Origin: Streptomyces sp. V3I8
GTDB lineage: Bacteria; Actinomycetota; Actinomycetes; Streptomycetales; Streptomycetaceae
DNA length: 64,000 nt
Direction: 5' to 3'
NCBI RefSeq assembly: GCF_030817535.1
Contig: NZ_JAUSZL010000002.1
Location: forward strand, 4,526,001-4,590,000
Within the stretch, counting starts at the first letter, position 1; the number at the start of each line of letters is the position of its first letter. The translations under genes and the position numbers were made by a program. Positions 1 to 8,390 of the stretch are shown in pieces. Below the pieces are notes generated by a model. The model made no database searches, was not told the DNA's origin, and was given only the letters and a program-made list of their open reading frames with translations.

Positions 1-1
1 G

Positions 2-1150
2 ATCATCTCCTGGATCGTCCTGGTGCCCGGCATCGCCGCGGCCATCTGCGGAGTCAAGGGCACCGCCGCCCTCGGCGTCCTCGCCGTCGTCACCTACATC
101 GAGGTCGACACCGCCTGGCCGCACCAGGACCAGACCGGCCTCCCCGACTTCATCCTCGTCGCCGTGGGCGGGGCACTCGCGACCACGGCCTGCGCGGTGC
201 GGGTCCGCGAGGAGCGGCGGATGCTGCACATGCGCGACGTCGCCGACACGACCCGCCGTACCGTCCTGCGCCCGATGCCCACTCCCTGGGCGGGCCTGGA
301 ACACGCGGCCGTCTACCTCGCCGCCGACAGCGAGGCCCGCGTCGGCGGCGACTTCTACGACATCCAGCCGGGCCCCCACGGCACCCGCGTCCTCCTCGGG
401 GACGTCCAGGGCAAGGGCCTTCCCGCGGTCGACGCGGCCGCCGCCCTGCTCGGCACGTTCCGGGAGTCGGCGTACCACGAGGCGTCCCTGGCCGTCGTCG
501 CCGAACGGCTGGAGGTGCGGATGGGGCGCCACCGCCGGTACGTGACGGACCTCGGCGGCGCGCCGGAGCGCGGCGTGGAACGCTTCGCGACCGCGGTCCT
601 CGTCGCGTTCCCGCCGCCCGGCGCCCCGGCCGGGCACATCGAGGTCGTCAACTTCGGGCACGAGCCTCCGCTCGTCGCCGGACAGGGCGGCGTGCGCCTC
701 CTGCCGCCCGGCGACGGCCTGCCGCTCGGCCTGGCCGGGCTGACCGGACCGGAGGCGGCCCTCCCGCCGGTCCGCCGGGTGCCCTTCGCCCCCGGCGAGA
801 CCCTGCTCCTCGTCACGGACGGCGTGACCGAGGCCCGCGACGCCGACGGCACCTTCTTCCCCCTGCACGCCCGCGTCGCCCTGGCCGTCTCCACCGACCC
901 CGCCGCCGCCCGCCCCCGCACCCTCGTCGAACTGGTCCGCGAAGGCACCCTCCGCCACAGCGCCGGACACCTGGTGGACGACACGACGATCTTCGCCGTA
1001 CGCCAGGCGAGGCAGGCGAGGCAGGCGAGGCAGTCGGGGCAGACGCGACAGGCCGGGCAGGACGGGCGGGCCGGGCAGGCGCGAAACGGCACCTCTCCTC
1101 CCGTACCGCCCCCGCACGGATCCACTGCGCACCCGCACCGGTTACCGTGA
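2..1150 (+). CDS. Membrane PP2C-type (SpoIIE) serine/threonine phosphatase, 5' end outside the window
   Basis: The frame is open to the first base, so the start lies upstream; 382 residues are visible. The N-terminal part holds about three hydrophobic segments (membrane anchor). A PP2C_SIG/SpoIIE domain follows, with the metal-site signatures GGDFYD, GDVQGKG, VTDGVTEARDADG and VDDTT all present, so the phosphatase should be active. In Streptomyces such proteins act on phosphorylated anti-anti-sigma factors; the partner is not visible here. The last 50 residues are a low-complexity Gln/Arg/Gly tail built from a 9-bp unit (RQA repeated, about 1003-1080) that is unlikely to be part of the fold. 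The next gene starts 5 bp downstream, so the two are probably cotranscribed. Confidence 0.9.
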   Translation: MISWIVLVPGIAAAICGVKGTAALGVLAVVTYIEVDTAWPHQDQTGLPDFILVAVGGALATTACAVRVREERRMLHMRDVADTTRRTVLRPMPTPWAGLEHAAVYLAADSEARVGGDFYDIQPGPHGTRVLLGDVQGKGLPAVDAAAALLGTFRESAYHEASLAVVAERLEVRMGRHRRYVTDLGGAPERGVERFATAVLVAFPPPGAPAGHIEVVNFGHEPPLVAGQGGVRLLPPGDGLPLGLAGLTGPEAALPPVRRVPFAPGETLLLVTDGVTEARDADGTFFPLHARVALAVSTDPAAARPRTLVELVREGTLRHSAGHLVDDTTIFAVRQARQARQARQSGQTRQAGQDGRAGQARNGTSPPVPPPHGSTAHPHRLP

Positions 1151-1154
1151 CGCC

Positions 1155-2381
1155 GTGGTGATCGAAGGGGAGGAGACTACGGGGATGCCCGGAACCGTCT
1201 TGCTGATCGCAGCGTCGCCGACGGGCAAGGGCTGCCTCGTGGACGCCGCGTCCGTACTCCCCGTCCTCGCCGCGGTGGCCCCCTCCGTGCTCTCGGGCAC
1301 CGACACCGCGAACGTGGTCGAACTCGCCGACCCGCTGCAGCCGCAGGCGGTCCTGACCCGGCTGCGCGCCGCCGCGACGGCCCCCGGCCCGCTCACGGTC
1401 TTCCTCGCCGGGCAGCTCCAACTCGACCGCCGCCAGCGGCTTCCGCACCTCGCGCTGGCCCGTACGACCCCCGCGACCGTCCGCTACACCGGCTTCCCGT
1501 GGCACTGGATCCGCGAGGAACTGCGGCTGCGCACCCCGGGCAGCACGGCCCTGCTCGTCGACCTGCACACCGATGCGGAGACCTGGCTGCACCTGGGCGC
1601 CCAGCCCCTCACCGTGGGGCCGGGCGTCGCGCTGTACGGCCGGCTGGCCCCGCCTCCGCCGCGCCGCTCGGTGGCGGTGCCCACGTACATGAAGTCCCTG
1701 GCCACGATCCTGCGCAGCGGCCACCGCCCGCCGCTGGCCCGCCTCCACCAGCAGGCCCTGACCCGGTCGCACGGCGAGGACCCGGACTCCGGCGGCCGCG
1801 ACCTCGTGCTGGCGTTCGAGCCCAGACATCCGGGAGCGGCTCCAACCTCCGCCCCCGCCCCCGTCTCCGTTCCTGTTCCCGTTCCCGTTCCTGTTTCCGT
1901 GGTTCCGCCTCCGCTCCCGCCGGCCGCGCCACCTGCTCCCGCCCCCGAACCCGCTCCCGCCGACCCGCATGCCGAGATCACCGCCGCCGTCCAGGGCGGC
2001 CGGCACGCCGAGGCGGCCGCCCTGGCCGAGTGGTGGGAGCGGACCGCGCTGCGGACGTACGGGCCCGGGGCCGACGAGGTCGTGCACTGGATGGAGGTAC
2101 GGGCGGACCTGGCCATGTTCGCCGGCGACGCCGAGCTCAGCTGCCGGATCTGGCTGGCGGTGGCCGACGCCCGGCTGGCCGCGGGGCAGTCCCCGGCCGC
2201 GGCCGGTGTCGAGGCGGCCGTCGACCGGGCGCACCACCAGTGGGGCCGGATCGGCGACCCGGCGCGCGTGCGTGAGCTCGGACCGGCACTGGCCGTCCTG
2301 CGCGGGCGCGTGCCGGGACGGCGGCAGGGCGCGCTGGACGACATCCAGCGCAATCTCAGCCGCCTCCAGACACAGACCTAG
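1155..2381 (+). CDS. Hypothetical protein with TPR-like C-terminal half
   Basis: This 408-residue protein follows the phosphatase by 5 bp. A GTG at 1155 is possible, but the ATG at 1185, preceded by GGGGAGGAG, is the better start (398 aa). The N-terminal 200 residues look like an alpha/beta domain with no catalytic motif I recognise. A Pro/Val linker (VPVP repeats, about residues 232-275) leads to an all-helical region of about 130 residues that resembles helical repeats seen in Streptomyces proteins linked to stress-response or conservon-like systems. There is no signal peptide or membrane span, so it is cytoplasmic. Function unknown; the context suggests it works with the phosphatase. Confidence 0.75.
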   Translation: MVIEGEETTGMPGTVLLIAASPTGKGCLVDAASVLPVLAAVAPSVLSGTDTANVVELADPLQPQAVLTRLRAAATAPGPLTVFLAGQLQLDRRQRLPHLALARTTPATVRYTGFPWHWIREELRLRTPGSTALLVDLHTDAETWLHLGAQPLTVGPGVALYGRLAPPPPRRSVAVPTYMKSLATILRSGHRPPLARLHQQALTRSHGEDPDSGGRDLVLAFEPRHPGAAPTSAPAPVSVPVPVPVPVSVVPPPLPPAAPPAPAPEPAPADPHAEITAAVQGGRHAEAAALAEWWERTALRTYGPGADEVVHWMEVRADLAMFAGDAELSCRIWLAVADARLAAGQSPAAAGVEAAVDRAHHQWGRIGDPARVRELGPALAVLRGRVPGRRQGALDDIQRNLSRLQTQT

Positions 2382-2460
2382 ACCTAGACACAGACCTAGA
2401 CCTGAGACCTGGACCTGGGACCTAGACCTGAGACCTGGACCTGAGACCTGGACCTGAGAC
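2367..2460. repeat. Imperfect tandem repeat of AGACCTGGACCTG-type units
   Basis: Units of 6-15 bp (AGACCT, GGACCT, GAGACC) run from the last codons of the upstream gene past its stop codon to 2460. The stretch lies between two convergent genes. Confidence 0.85.
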
Positions 2461-2525
2461 CACCGGAACCCGCGGTCCGGGACCGCGCCCGCCCCGTACC
2501 CGCCCTCCGCGCCCGGGGGTGCCGG

Positions 2526-3869
2526 TTACAGAGGCGGGTGGGCCGGGGCCGGGCCCAGGGTGGTCGTGCCGGGGGCGGTGCGGTGCCCGAGTCCCGTCCG
2601 GTACGCGTCCAGGGCCGCGTCGATCCGGCCCGTACGCCGCAGCAGGTCACCGAGCAGCCGGCACAGGTCGGCCAGGTCGCCCGCCGCGCCGGCCCGTTCG
2701 AGCAGGCTGAGCGCGCGGACGTAGTGTTCCTCGGCCGTCTCGGTGTCCCGGCCGTCCTCCGCGATGATGCCGAGCAGCCGGTGCGCGCCCGCCGAGTGGA
2801 CGGCCCCGCGCTCCGAACTCAGGTCGCCCAGCACGCCGTGCAGCAGCGCCGCCGCCTCGTCCGACTTGCCGCGCCGGTGCAGCACGTCCGCCAGCTCCAC
2901 CGCGACCTGGCTGGTGTAGAGCGTGGCGCGCTGGGCGGTGTGCATGGACAGCGCCTCGCGCAACTCGCTCTCGGCGCGCTCCAGGTCGCCGTTCTGCACG
3001 GACAGGTATCCGCGCATCCAGTGGCAGTTGGCCAGCTCGGTACGGATCTGGAGCTGGCGGTACAGCTCGGCCGCCTTGCCCAGGGACGCGTCGGCCTCGG
3101 CCATCCGCCCCTCGGCGATCATCGTGCGGGCGACGGACCGGTGCATACGCGCCAGCAGCGCGGGATCGCCGACCTGCGGGGCCAGCGCCAGCGCGAACTC
3201 CGCGGCCTGCGCGGCGCGCGCGTGCGCACCCATGTCCATGTAGGGCGCGATCACCGCCGCGTAGAGCAGCAGCAGGGCGTCGGGGTCGTGCAGCCCGCCC
3301 TTGTTCAGTTCGTCGATGGCGGATTCCAGCAGGTAGCAGGCGTAGCGGAGTTCGCCCGCGAGGTAGTGCGAGACGGCCCGGCCGCGCAGGGCCGGCACGC
3401 GCACGGGCAGGGGTTCGTCCGCGAGCCGCTTCTCCGACTCCTCGAAGCGCTGCCGTGCCGTCGCCAGGTCCCCGGTGTCCAGGGCGCACTCGCCGAGGCC
3501 GAGCAGCGCGGCCGCGCACTCGGCGTCGAGGCCGTGGGCCTCGGCCTCCGCGAGCAGGGCGGTGTACTGCTCGGCGGCGACCTCCGCCTCGCCGGTCGCC
3601 AGCGTGCGCCGGGCATCGGTGAGCCTGAGCCGCAGACCGGTGGCGAGGTGGGCGGGCCGCCCGGTCGCCAGTTCCTCGTACGCGACCCCGAGCCGCTCGG
3701 CGATGTGCCGCAGCGCCTCCTCGGAGGGCCGTACGCGTCCTGCCTCCAGCGTGGAGACGTACGCGGGGGTGTAGGCGGGTTCCGCCAGTTGTTTCTGTGT
3801 CAGCCCGCGTTCCGTACGCAGCAGCTGCACTCTGCGCCCGATGATTCCCGGGTCGTCGCGCTCGGCCAT
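2526..3869 (-). CDS. XRE-family transcriptional regulator with TPR-like sensor region
   Basis: This 447-residue protein begins with an XRE helix-turn-helix (residues 10-65; IGRRVQLLRTERGLTQKQLA, then YVSTLEAGRVRPSEEAL). About 370 residues of helical repeats follow, containing Ala/Leu-rich TPR-like pairs. This is the architecture of Streptomyces quorum- or peptide-type regulators of the AfsR-tail or Rgg-like kind. I chose the ATG at 3869 because the HTH starts directly after it and the upstream extension has no conserved look. A GTAAG/CTTAC dyad lies just upstream of the start (see separate entry) and suggests autoregulation. It is transcribed divergently from the small membrane peptide gene at 4080. 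Confidence 0.88.
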   Translation of the reverse strand: MAERDDPGIIGRRVQLLRTERGLTQKQLAEPAYTPAYVSTLEAGRVRPSEEALRHIAERLGVAYEELATGRPAHLATGLRLRLTDARRTLATGEAEVAAEQYTALLAEAEAHGLDAECAAALLGLGECALDTGDLATARQRFEESEKRLADEPLPVRVPALRGRAVSHYLAGELRYACYLLESAIDELNKGGLHDPDALLLLYAAVIAPYMDMGAHARAAQAAEFALALAPQVGDPALLARMHRSVARTMIAEGRMAEADASLGKAAELYRQLQIRTELANCHWMRGYLSVQNGDLERAESELREALSMHTAQRATLYTSQVAVELADVLHRRGKSDEAAALLHGVLGDLSSERGAVHSAGAHRLLGIIAEDGRDTETAEEHYVRALSLLERAGAAGDLADLCRLLGDLLRRTGRIDAALDAYRTGLGHRTAPGTTTLGPAPAHPPL

Positions 3870-3872
3870 GGC

Positions 3873-3898
3873 GTAAGCATGCCAGTAAGCCGACTTAC
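3873..3898. promoter_or_regulatory. Candidate autoregulatory operator (GTAAG half-sites)
   Basis: There are three half-sites just upstream of the XRE gene start: GTAAG at 3873-3877, GTAAG at 3885-3889 and the inverted CTTAC at 3894-3898. The last two form GTAAG-CCGA-CTTAC. The position, 4-29 bp before the start codon, suits repression by the adjacent regulator. No experimental motif is known to me. Confidence 0.4.
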
Positions 3899-4079
3899 AC
3901 CTGTCCGCTATCCAACTTCCGCTTGCAACGGGACAGTTAACTCTTGCCGCGGGGGCGCCGATCGGCTCAATGCGGCCCTTGCCGTGGGGGCGGACACGCT
4001 CTAGGTTAAGCGGCGCATTAAGCGCACGATGAAGCACGTTTAATACGCTGGCCTACGTTGACGATGCGAGGTTGTCGCC

Positions 4080-4193
4080 GTGTTCCGACGCATTGCCGCG
4101 CGTTACCTCCCGGCTCGTTTCATCGCGGCGCTGAGCGCTGCCGTGCTTGCCTTCGCCGCGCTGGTGAGTGCGGCGAACGCGGTGCCCCGGTAG
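4080..4193 (+). CDS. Small membrane peptide (37 aa)
   Basis: The frame starts at GTG 4080 and encodes a 37-residue peptide: a basic N-terminus (FRRIAARYLPAR), one hydrophobic helix (FIAALSAAVLAFAALVSAANA) and a short VPR tail. The A+T-richer upstream sequence (4010-4055) looks like a promoter in this GC-rich setting. Codon third positions are GC-biased, which supports translation. It could be a membrane microprotein or a signal peptide without mature protein; there is a possible AxA cleavage site close to the end. Function unknown. Confidence 0.5.
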   Translation: MFRRIAARYLPARFIAALSAAVLAFAALVSAANAVPR

Positions 4194-4311
4194 GCACCGG
4201 CTCCCCCTGAGGGTCCCCGAGGGCTTCCCCCCCCCGGGGCGCTGCCCCGCCGGGTTGAAAGTGGTTTCTCAACTCCTGCCCGGGGTGTGCACAGGGACGG
4301 CCGTTAGCGTG

Positions 4312-4340
4312 CTCCGCCGTATGGAGAATCTACGGCGGAG
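4312..4340. promoter_or_regulatory. Perfect 10-bp inverted repeat spanning the permease start codon
   Basis: CTCCGCCGTA (4312-4321) and TACGGCGGAG (4331-4340) are exact inverse complements around a 9-nt loop, with the ATG start at 4321 on the edge of the stem. An mRNA hairpin here would hide the initiation region. It could alternatively be a DNA operator. Confidence 0.55.
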
Positions 4341-5334
4341 TGTGGGCGACGGGGTGCGGGTGGCCGCCCGTGCGCTGGTGTACGCGGTGGTCGGCGGGAC
4401 GGCGCTGCTCACCGTCGTCACCGTGGGGTCCGTCCTCGGGCCGACGGTCGCGCTCGATCTCGCCACTCCGGCCACGGCCGCCTGGTGGACGGTGTTCACG
4501 GCCGTCGCCGTACAGGGCATCCCCTTCCTGCTGCTGGGCACGGTCGTGTCGGCGGCGATCGGGGCCTTCGTTCCCGAGCGGGTCCTCAGACGCGTACTGC
4601 CGGGGAACCCGGTGCTCGCCGTACCCGTCGCCGGGGCGGCCGGGGCCGTACTGCCGGGGTGCGAGTGCGCATCCGTGCCCGTGGCGGACAGCCTGATGCG
4701 GCGCGGGGTCGCGCCGGCCGCCGCGCTCGCCTTCCTGCTGTCCGCGCCCGCCGTCAACCCGGTCGTCCTCGTCGCCACCTCCCTCGCCTTCCCGGGGGAG
4801 CCGGCCATGGTCGGCGCCCGGCTCGTCGCCTCGCTCGCCACCGCCGTGGTGATGGGCTGGCTGTGGGTGCGCTTCGGCAAGGAGGAGTGGCTGCCGTCCG
4901 TACGGCGCGGGACCGGCCCGGCGACCGCCGCGGGCGGGTGGCGGGGCTTCCGGGACGGGCTGCGGCACGACTTCCTGCACGCCGGGGGCTTCCTGGTGCT
5001 GGGGGCGGCGGCCGCGGCGACGTTCAACATCCTGGTGCCGCGGTCCCTGCTCGGCGTGTTCACCGGTTCGCCGTGGCTGTCGGTGCCGCTGCTCGCGGTC
5101 CTCGCGGTGGTGCTGTGCGTGTGCTCCGAGGCGGACGCCTTCGTGGCGGCCTCGCTGACCGGGTTCTCGCCGACGGCGCGACTGGCCTTCATGGTCGTCG
5201 GCCCCATGGTCGACCTGAAGCTCGTCGCCCTGCAGGCGGGCACCTTCGGGCGGGCGTTCGCGGTGCGGTTCTCGTCCGTGACCTGGGTGGTGGCCGTGCT
5301 GAGCAGCGTGCTGGTGGGCGGGTGGCTGCTGTGA
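4321..5334 (+). CDS. Permease of the DUF318/UPF0718 family
   Basis: This 337-residue polytopic membrane protein has about eight hydrophobic segments. The family hallmark GCECASVPVADSLMRRG (around residues 112-128) and the matching CSEADAFVAASLTGF segment in the second half (around 270) show the internally duplicated DUF318 permease fold. The family is thought to move metal or metalloid ions or anions across the cytoplasmic membrane; the substrate here is unknown. ATG 4321 was chosen over longer in-frame starts because the first membrane helix follows it closely. The stop overlaps the next start by 4 bp (GTGA), giving translational coupling to the TIGR03943 partner, the usual pairing for this family. 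Confidence 0.88.
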   Translation: MENLRRSVGDGVRVAARALVYAVVGGTALLTVVTVGSVLGPTVALDLATPATAAWWTVFTAVAVQGIPFLLLGTVVSAAIGAFVPERVLRRVLPGNPVLAVPVAGAAGAVLPGCECASVPVADSLMRRGVAPAAALAFLLSAPAVNPVVLVATSLAFPGEPAMVGARLVASLATAVVMGWLWVRFGKEEWLPSVRRGTGPATAAGGWRGFRDGLRHDFLHAGGFLVLGAAAAATFNILVPRSLLGVFTGSPWLSVPLLAVLAVVLCVCSEADAFVAASLTGFSPTARLAFMVVGPMVDLKLVALQAGTFGRAFAVRFSSVTWVVAVLSSVLVGGWLL

Positions 5335-6101
5335 GCCCCCGTCCGCGCCCGCGCCCGCGCCCGCAGAGCGTGCTGCTGCTCCTGTGCGGGGCGGCGCTGC
5401 TCAGGATCTCCCTCTTCGGCGAGCTGTACCTGCGGTACGTGAAGGAGGGCCTGCGCCCGTACCTCATCGCCTCCGGCACGGCACTGATCGCCCTGGGCCT
5501 CCTGGACCTGCTGACCCGCCCCCACGCCGAGGACGCCACGAACGCCGCCCCGAACGCCGACACGAAGAAGACCCCGCTCCGTGACAACCCCCACGACCAC
5601 GACCACGCCCGAACCCCCCGCGTCGCCTGGCTGCTCACCGCTCCCACCCTCGCCCTCCTCCTCTTCCCGCCGCCCGCCCTCGGCTCGTACAGCGCGGAAC
5701 GCGAGGAGGCGAGGGTCGCCGCGCAGGGCGCCGGCACCTTCCCGGCGCTCCCGGCCGGGGACCCCGTCGACCTGACCCTCGGCGCGTTCGCCTCCCGGGC
5801 GGAGTGGGACACGGGCGCGTCGCTGGCGGGCCGCACGGTCCGCCTGACGGGCTTCGTCACCCGCGACGACGACGGCACCTGGTCGGTGGCCCGGCTCCTC
5901 GTCACCTGCTGCGCCGCCGACGCCCAGGCCCTGAAGGTCGGGATCCGCGACGAGGAGGCCCCGCCCGCCGACACCTGGGTCACGGTCACCGGCACCTGGC
6001 ACCCCACGGGCACACCGGGCACGGACGAGGCCCGCCCGGTCCTGGACGCGACATCGGTGAAGACGACGACGACACCTTCGAACCCGTACGAGAAGCGGTG
6101 A
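5331..6101 (+). CDS. TIGR03943-family (YcgQ/DUF1980-like) membrane protein, partner of the permease
   Basis: This 256-residue protein starts at a GTG that overlaps the permease stop. An Arg/Pro-rich start is followed by two hydrophobic helices (residues 14-60), a His/Asp-rich loop (NPHDHDHART, possible metal contact), a third helix and an extracytoplasmic OB-like domain. That domain contains the conserved LAGRTVRLTGFVT and the LVTCCAADAQ cysteine pair typical of the family. It is probably the accessory or metal-sensing subunit of the permease. In several Gram-positive bacteria the pair is linked to metal homeostasis; this is not proven here. Confidence 0.85.
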   Translation: MSPRPRPRPRPQSVLLLLCGAALLRISLFGELYLRYVKEGLRPYLIASGTALIALGLLDLLTRPHAEDATNAAPNADTKKTPLRDNPHDHDHARTPRVAWLLTAPTLALLLFPPPALGSYSAEREEARVAAQGAGTFPALPAGDPVDLTLGAFASRAEWDTGASLAGRTVRLTGFVTRDDDGTWSVARLLVTCCAADAQALKVGIRDEEAPPADTWVTVTGTWHPTGTPGTDEARPVLDATSVKTTTTPSNPYEKR

Positions 6102-6259
6102 CGTCGGCGACGGCACTTGGAAAAGTAGTTCAACCGGGGCCGATACCCGCGATTCCGGCGTTACAGTTCCCTCCTGACGCGCAGGGTGAGGGACGCGTCA
6201 CACATCGCGACGAAGAAGCCGCCGGGTGATCCAGAGCGGCGGTGCATCTGGGGGGCCTC

Positions 6260-8335
6260 GTGCACGAGATGGTCAAGGGCGCCAATGTCGAACTGACGGC
6301 ATTGAGCGAGGACGTGGGCTCCGTCATGGTGAGCCTGGGCTGGAGCAGCCCGACGGGCGAGGGCGACGCGGACGTGTCCGTCCTGCTGCTGACGTCGGAC
6401 GGCAAGGTCCGCAGTGACACGGACTTCTACTTCTACAACAACCCGGTGGCGGCCGACGGTTGCGTGCAGCTGCTGGGCAAGGCGCCCACGGCGGACGGCA
6501 ACGAGGACCGCATCACCTTCGACCTGACCGCGATCCCGGCGGACGTCGAGCAGATCGTCGTGGCGGCGAGCCGTTACGACGGAGCAGGGTTCGGGGACCT
6601 GGACGACGTCCGGGTGACACTGGCCGACGGCTCAGGCGAAGGGCTGCTGCGGTTCTCCATCGAGGACGCCGGGGCGGTCGGCGCACTCCTCTTCGGCGAG
6701 CTCTACCGGCGCGCGGGCGACTGGAAGTTCCGTGCCATCGGGCAGGGGTACGAGTCCGGGCTCGCGGGTCTGGCCCAGGACTTCGGCGTCGATGTCGACG
6801 ACGACGCGGAAGAGGCGGAAGAGGCCGAGGCGGCGCAGCGGGCCGGGGTGGAGGTACCGACCGAGGCCGTTGCCGTGGAGGCGGAGCCCGCTGCCGACGC
6901 GGGAGCGGTTCCGGCGCTCGTCGTCGTGCCCGAGCAGGCGGCGGCGGAGCCGGCGGTGGACGGTACGGCCGAGGCCGTACCGGTGCCGGTTTCGGTGCCG
7001 CCGCCCGTACCGGTACCGGCACCCCGGCCCCGTACGGCCAAGAAGAAGGTCACGCTGCCCAAGGTCGCCAAGAAGTCGCTCGCGGAGAACGACTCCTGGC
7101 GGTCCGCCCGGCTCTTCCCGGTCTCCGCCCTGAAGAGTGACCGCGACAGGGAGACCCGCGCGACATCCGTACTGCTGTCCGTGATGGCGCAGGTGCCGGA
7201 ATTCGGCCGGCGGCTCACCGCGGAGTTCGGGGCGCCCGCCGGACGCATGGAGACCTTCACGGAGGTCTCGCTGCCGAACGGCGACTCCCCGCGCCGGCCG
7301 GACGGTGTGATCCGCGTGGAGCGGGCGGGCAAGCTCTGGACCGCACTGGTCGAGACCAAGACCAACGGCAACTCCCTCAAGCCGGACCAGGTGCAGGCGT
7401 ACGCCGACATCGCCGCCCGCCGGGGCTACGAGGCCGTCATCACCCTGTCCAACGACGTGGAACTGGACGGCAGCCCGCTCGTCGACGTCAAGACGGACGG
7501 CCGGCGCAAGCACAAGGTGGCGCTGCGGCACCTGTCGTGGGCCGAGGTCACCCACCAGGCCCAGATGCTGATCCGCCACGAGGGCGTCGGCAACGCGGCA
7601 CACGCCTGGCTGCTCCAGGAACTCCTGCACTACCTTCAGCACGACAACTCCGGATGCCACGGATTCCAGAACATGGGACCGGCCTGGGTGCCCGTGCGCA
7701 ACGGCATCGACGACGAGACCCTCTGCCAGGGCGATCGGCGGGCGGTGGAGGTCGTCGAGAACTGGGAACGCCTCGTCCGGCAGGTGTGCCTGCGCCTGGG
7801 CGGAGAACTCGGGCAGAAGGTGCTGCCCGTGCAGCGGACGAAGCGCGGTACGGATCCCCGCGCCCGCCGAGCGGACCTCGCCGACCAGCTCTGTCTGGCG
7901 GGCAGACTGGATTCCGAGCTGCGTATCGAGGGCACCCCGGGCATCCTCGCGCTCTGCGCGGACCTGCGGACCGGCAGACTCCGTACGTCCATCGAGATCG
8001 CCGTCCCGGAACAGGGCTATCCGCTGACCTGGGCCAAGCGGCTCGTCCGTCAGCTCACCGAGGCCCCTGCCGACCTGCATGTCGAGACACTGCTGTCGGG
8101 TCAGGCCGGCGGGCCGCGCGGGACGCTGGAGCGACTGCGTCCGGAACCCGGTGACCTCCTTCCCAAGAACGCTGCCGAGATCGCGGGCTTCCGGCTGTCC
8201 CTCTTCCGGAACATGGGCAGCACGCGCGGCGCCGCCGAATCCGGTTTCATCCGCAGCGTCGACGAGGCCGTGGACCGTTTCCACGACCACGTGGTCACAC
8301 ACCTGGAACGGCGCCCGGCCTCAACGCGTCGTTGA
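6260..8335 (+). CDS. TerD domain fused to a PD-(D/E)XK nuclease-like domain
   Basis: This is a 691-residue fusion. Residues 1-180 are a TerD domain (start MVKGANVELTAL; DFYFYNNP; GELYRRAGDWKFRAIGQGY), a Ca2+-binding fold of the tellurite/stress-response Ter system. An acidic stretch, a Pro/Val/Ala linker and a Lys-rich patch (AKKKVTLPKVAKK) lead to a second globular part. Around residues 346-385 it carries RPDG (Asp348), then ETK (Glu365, Lys367), then QVQAY, the order expected of a PD-(D/E)XK nuclease core. The last 300 residues are unrecognised. I prefer GTG 6260, with GGGGGG just upstream, because TerD proteins begin right there; GTG 6242 is the alternative. No signal peptide. Nuclease activity is an inference from motifs. 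Confidence 0.85.
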   Translation: MHEMVKGANVELTALSEDVGSVMVSLGWSSPTGEGDADVSVLLLTSDGKVRSDTDFYFYNNPVAADGCVQLLGKAPTADGNEDRITFDLTAIPADVEQIVVAASRYDGAGFGDLDDVRVTLADGSGEGLLRFSIEDAGAVGALLFGELYRRAGDWKFRAIGQGYESGLAGLAQDFGVDVDDDAEEAEEAEAAQRAGVEVPTEAVAVEAEPAADAGAVPALVVVPEQAAAEPAVDGTAEAVPVPVSVPPPVPVPAPRPRTAKKKVTLPKVAKKSLAENDSWRSARLFPVSALKSDRDRETRATSVLLSVMAQVPEFGRRLTAEFGAPAGRMETFTEVSLPNGDSPRRPDGVIRVERAGKLWTALVETKTNGNSLKPDQVQAYADIAARRGYEAVITLSNDVELDGSPLVDVKTDGRRKHKVALRHLSWAEVTHQAQMLIRHEGVGNAAHAWLLQELLHYLQHDNSGCHGFQNMGPAWVPVRNGIDDETLCQGDRRAVEVVENWERLVRQVCLRLGGELGQKVLPVQRTKRGTDPRARRADLADQLCLAGRLDSELRIEGTPGILALCADLRTGRLRTSIEIAVPEQGYPLTWAKRLVRQLTEAPADLHVETLLSGQAGGPRGTLERLRPEPGDLLPKNAAEIAGFRLSLFRNMGSTRGAAESGFIRSVDEAVDRFHDHVVTHLERRPASTRR

Positions 8336-8355
8336 GCCCGGGTCGTGCGTCCGGC

Positions 8356-8382
8356 CCGGGGGACGGTCACGCCGTCCCCCGG
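8356..8382. terminator. Bidirectional hairpin terminator
   Basis: An 11-bp perfect stem (CCGGGGGACGG and its complement) with a 5-nt loop sits between the stops of two convergent genes (8335 and 8391). Confidence 0.8.
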
Positions 8383-8390
8383 CCCTCGCG

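Noticed and set aside
6260..8335. Complete tellurite-resistance (ter) operon
   Set aside because: Only TerD-type domains (here and at 25046) are present; TerC, TerB and TerZ partners are not seen nearby.
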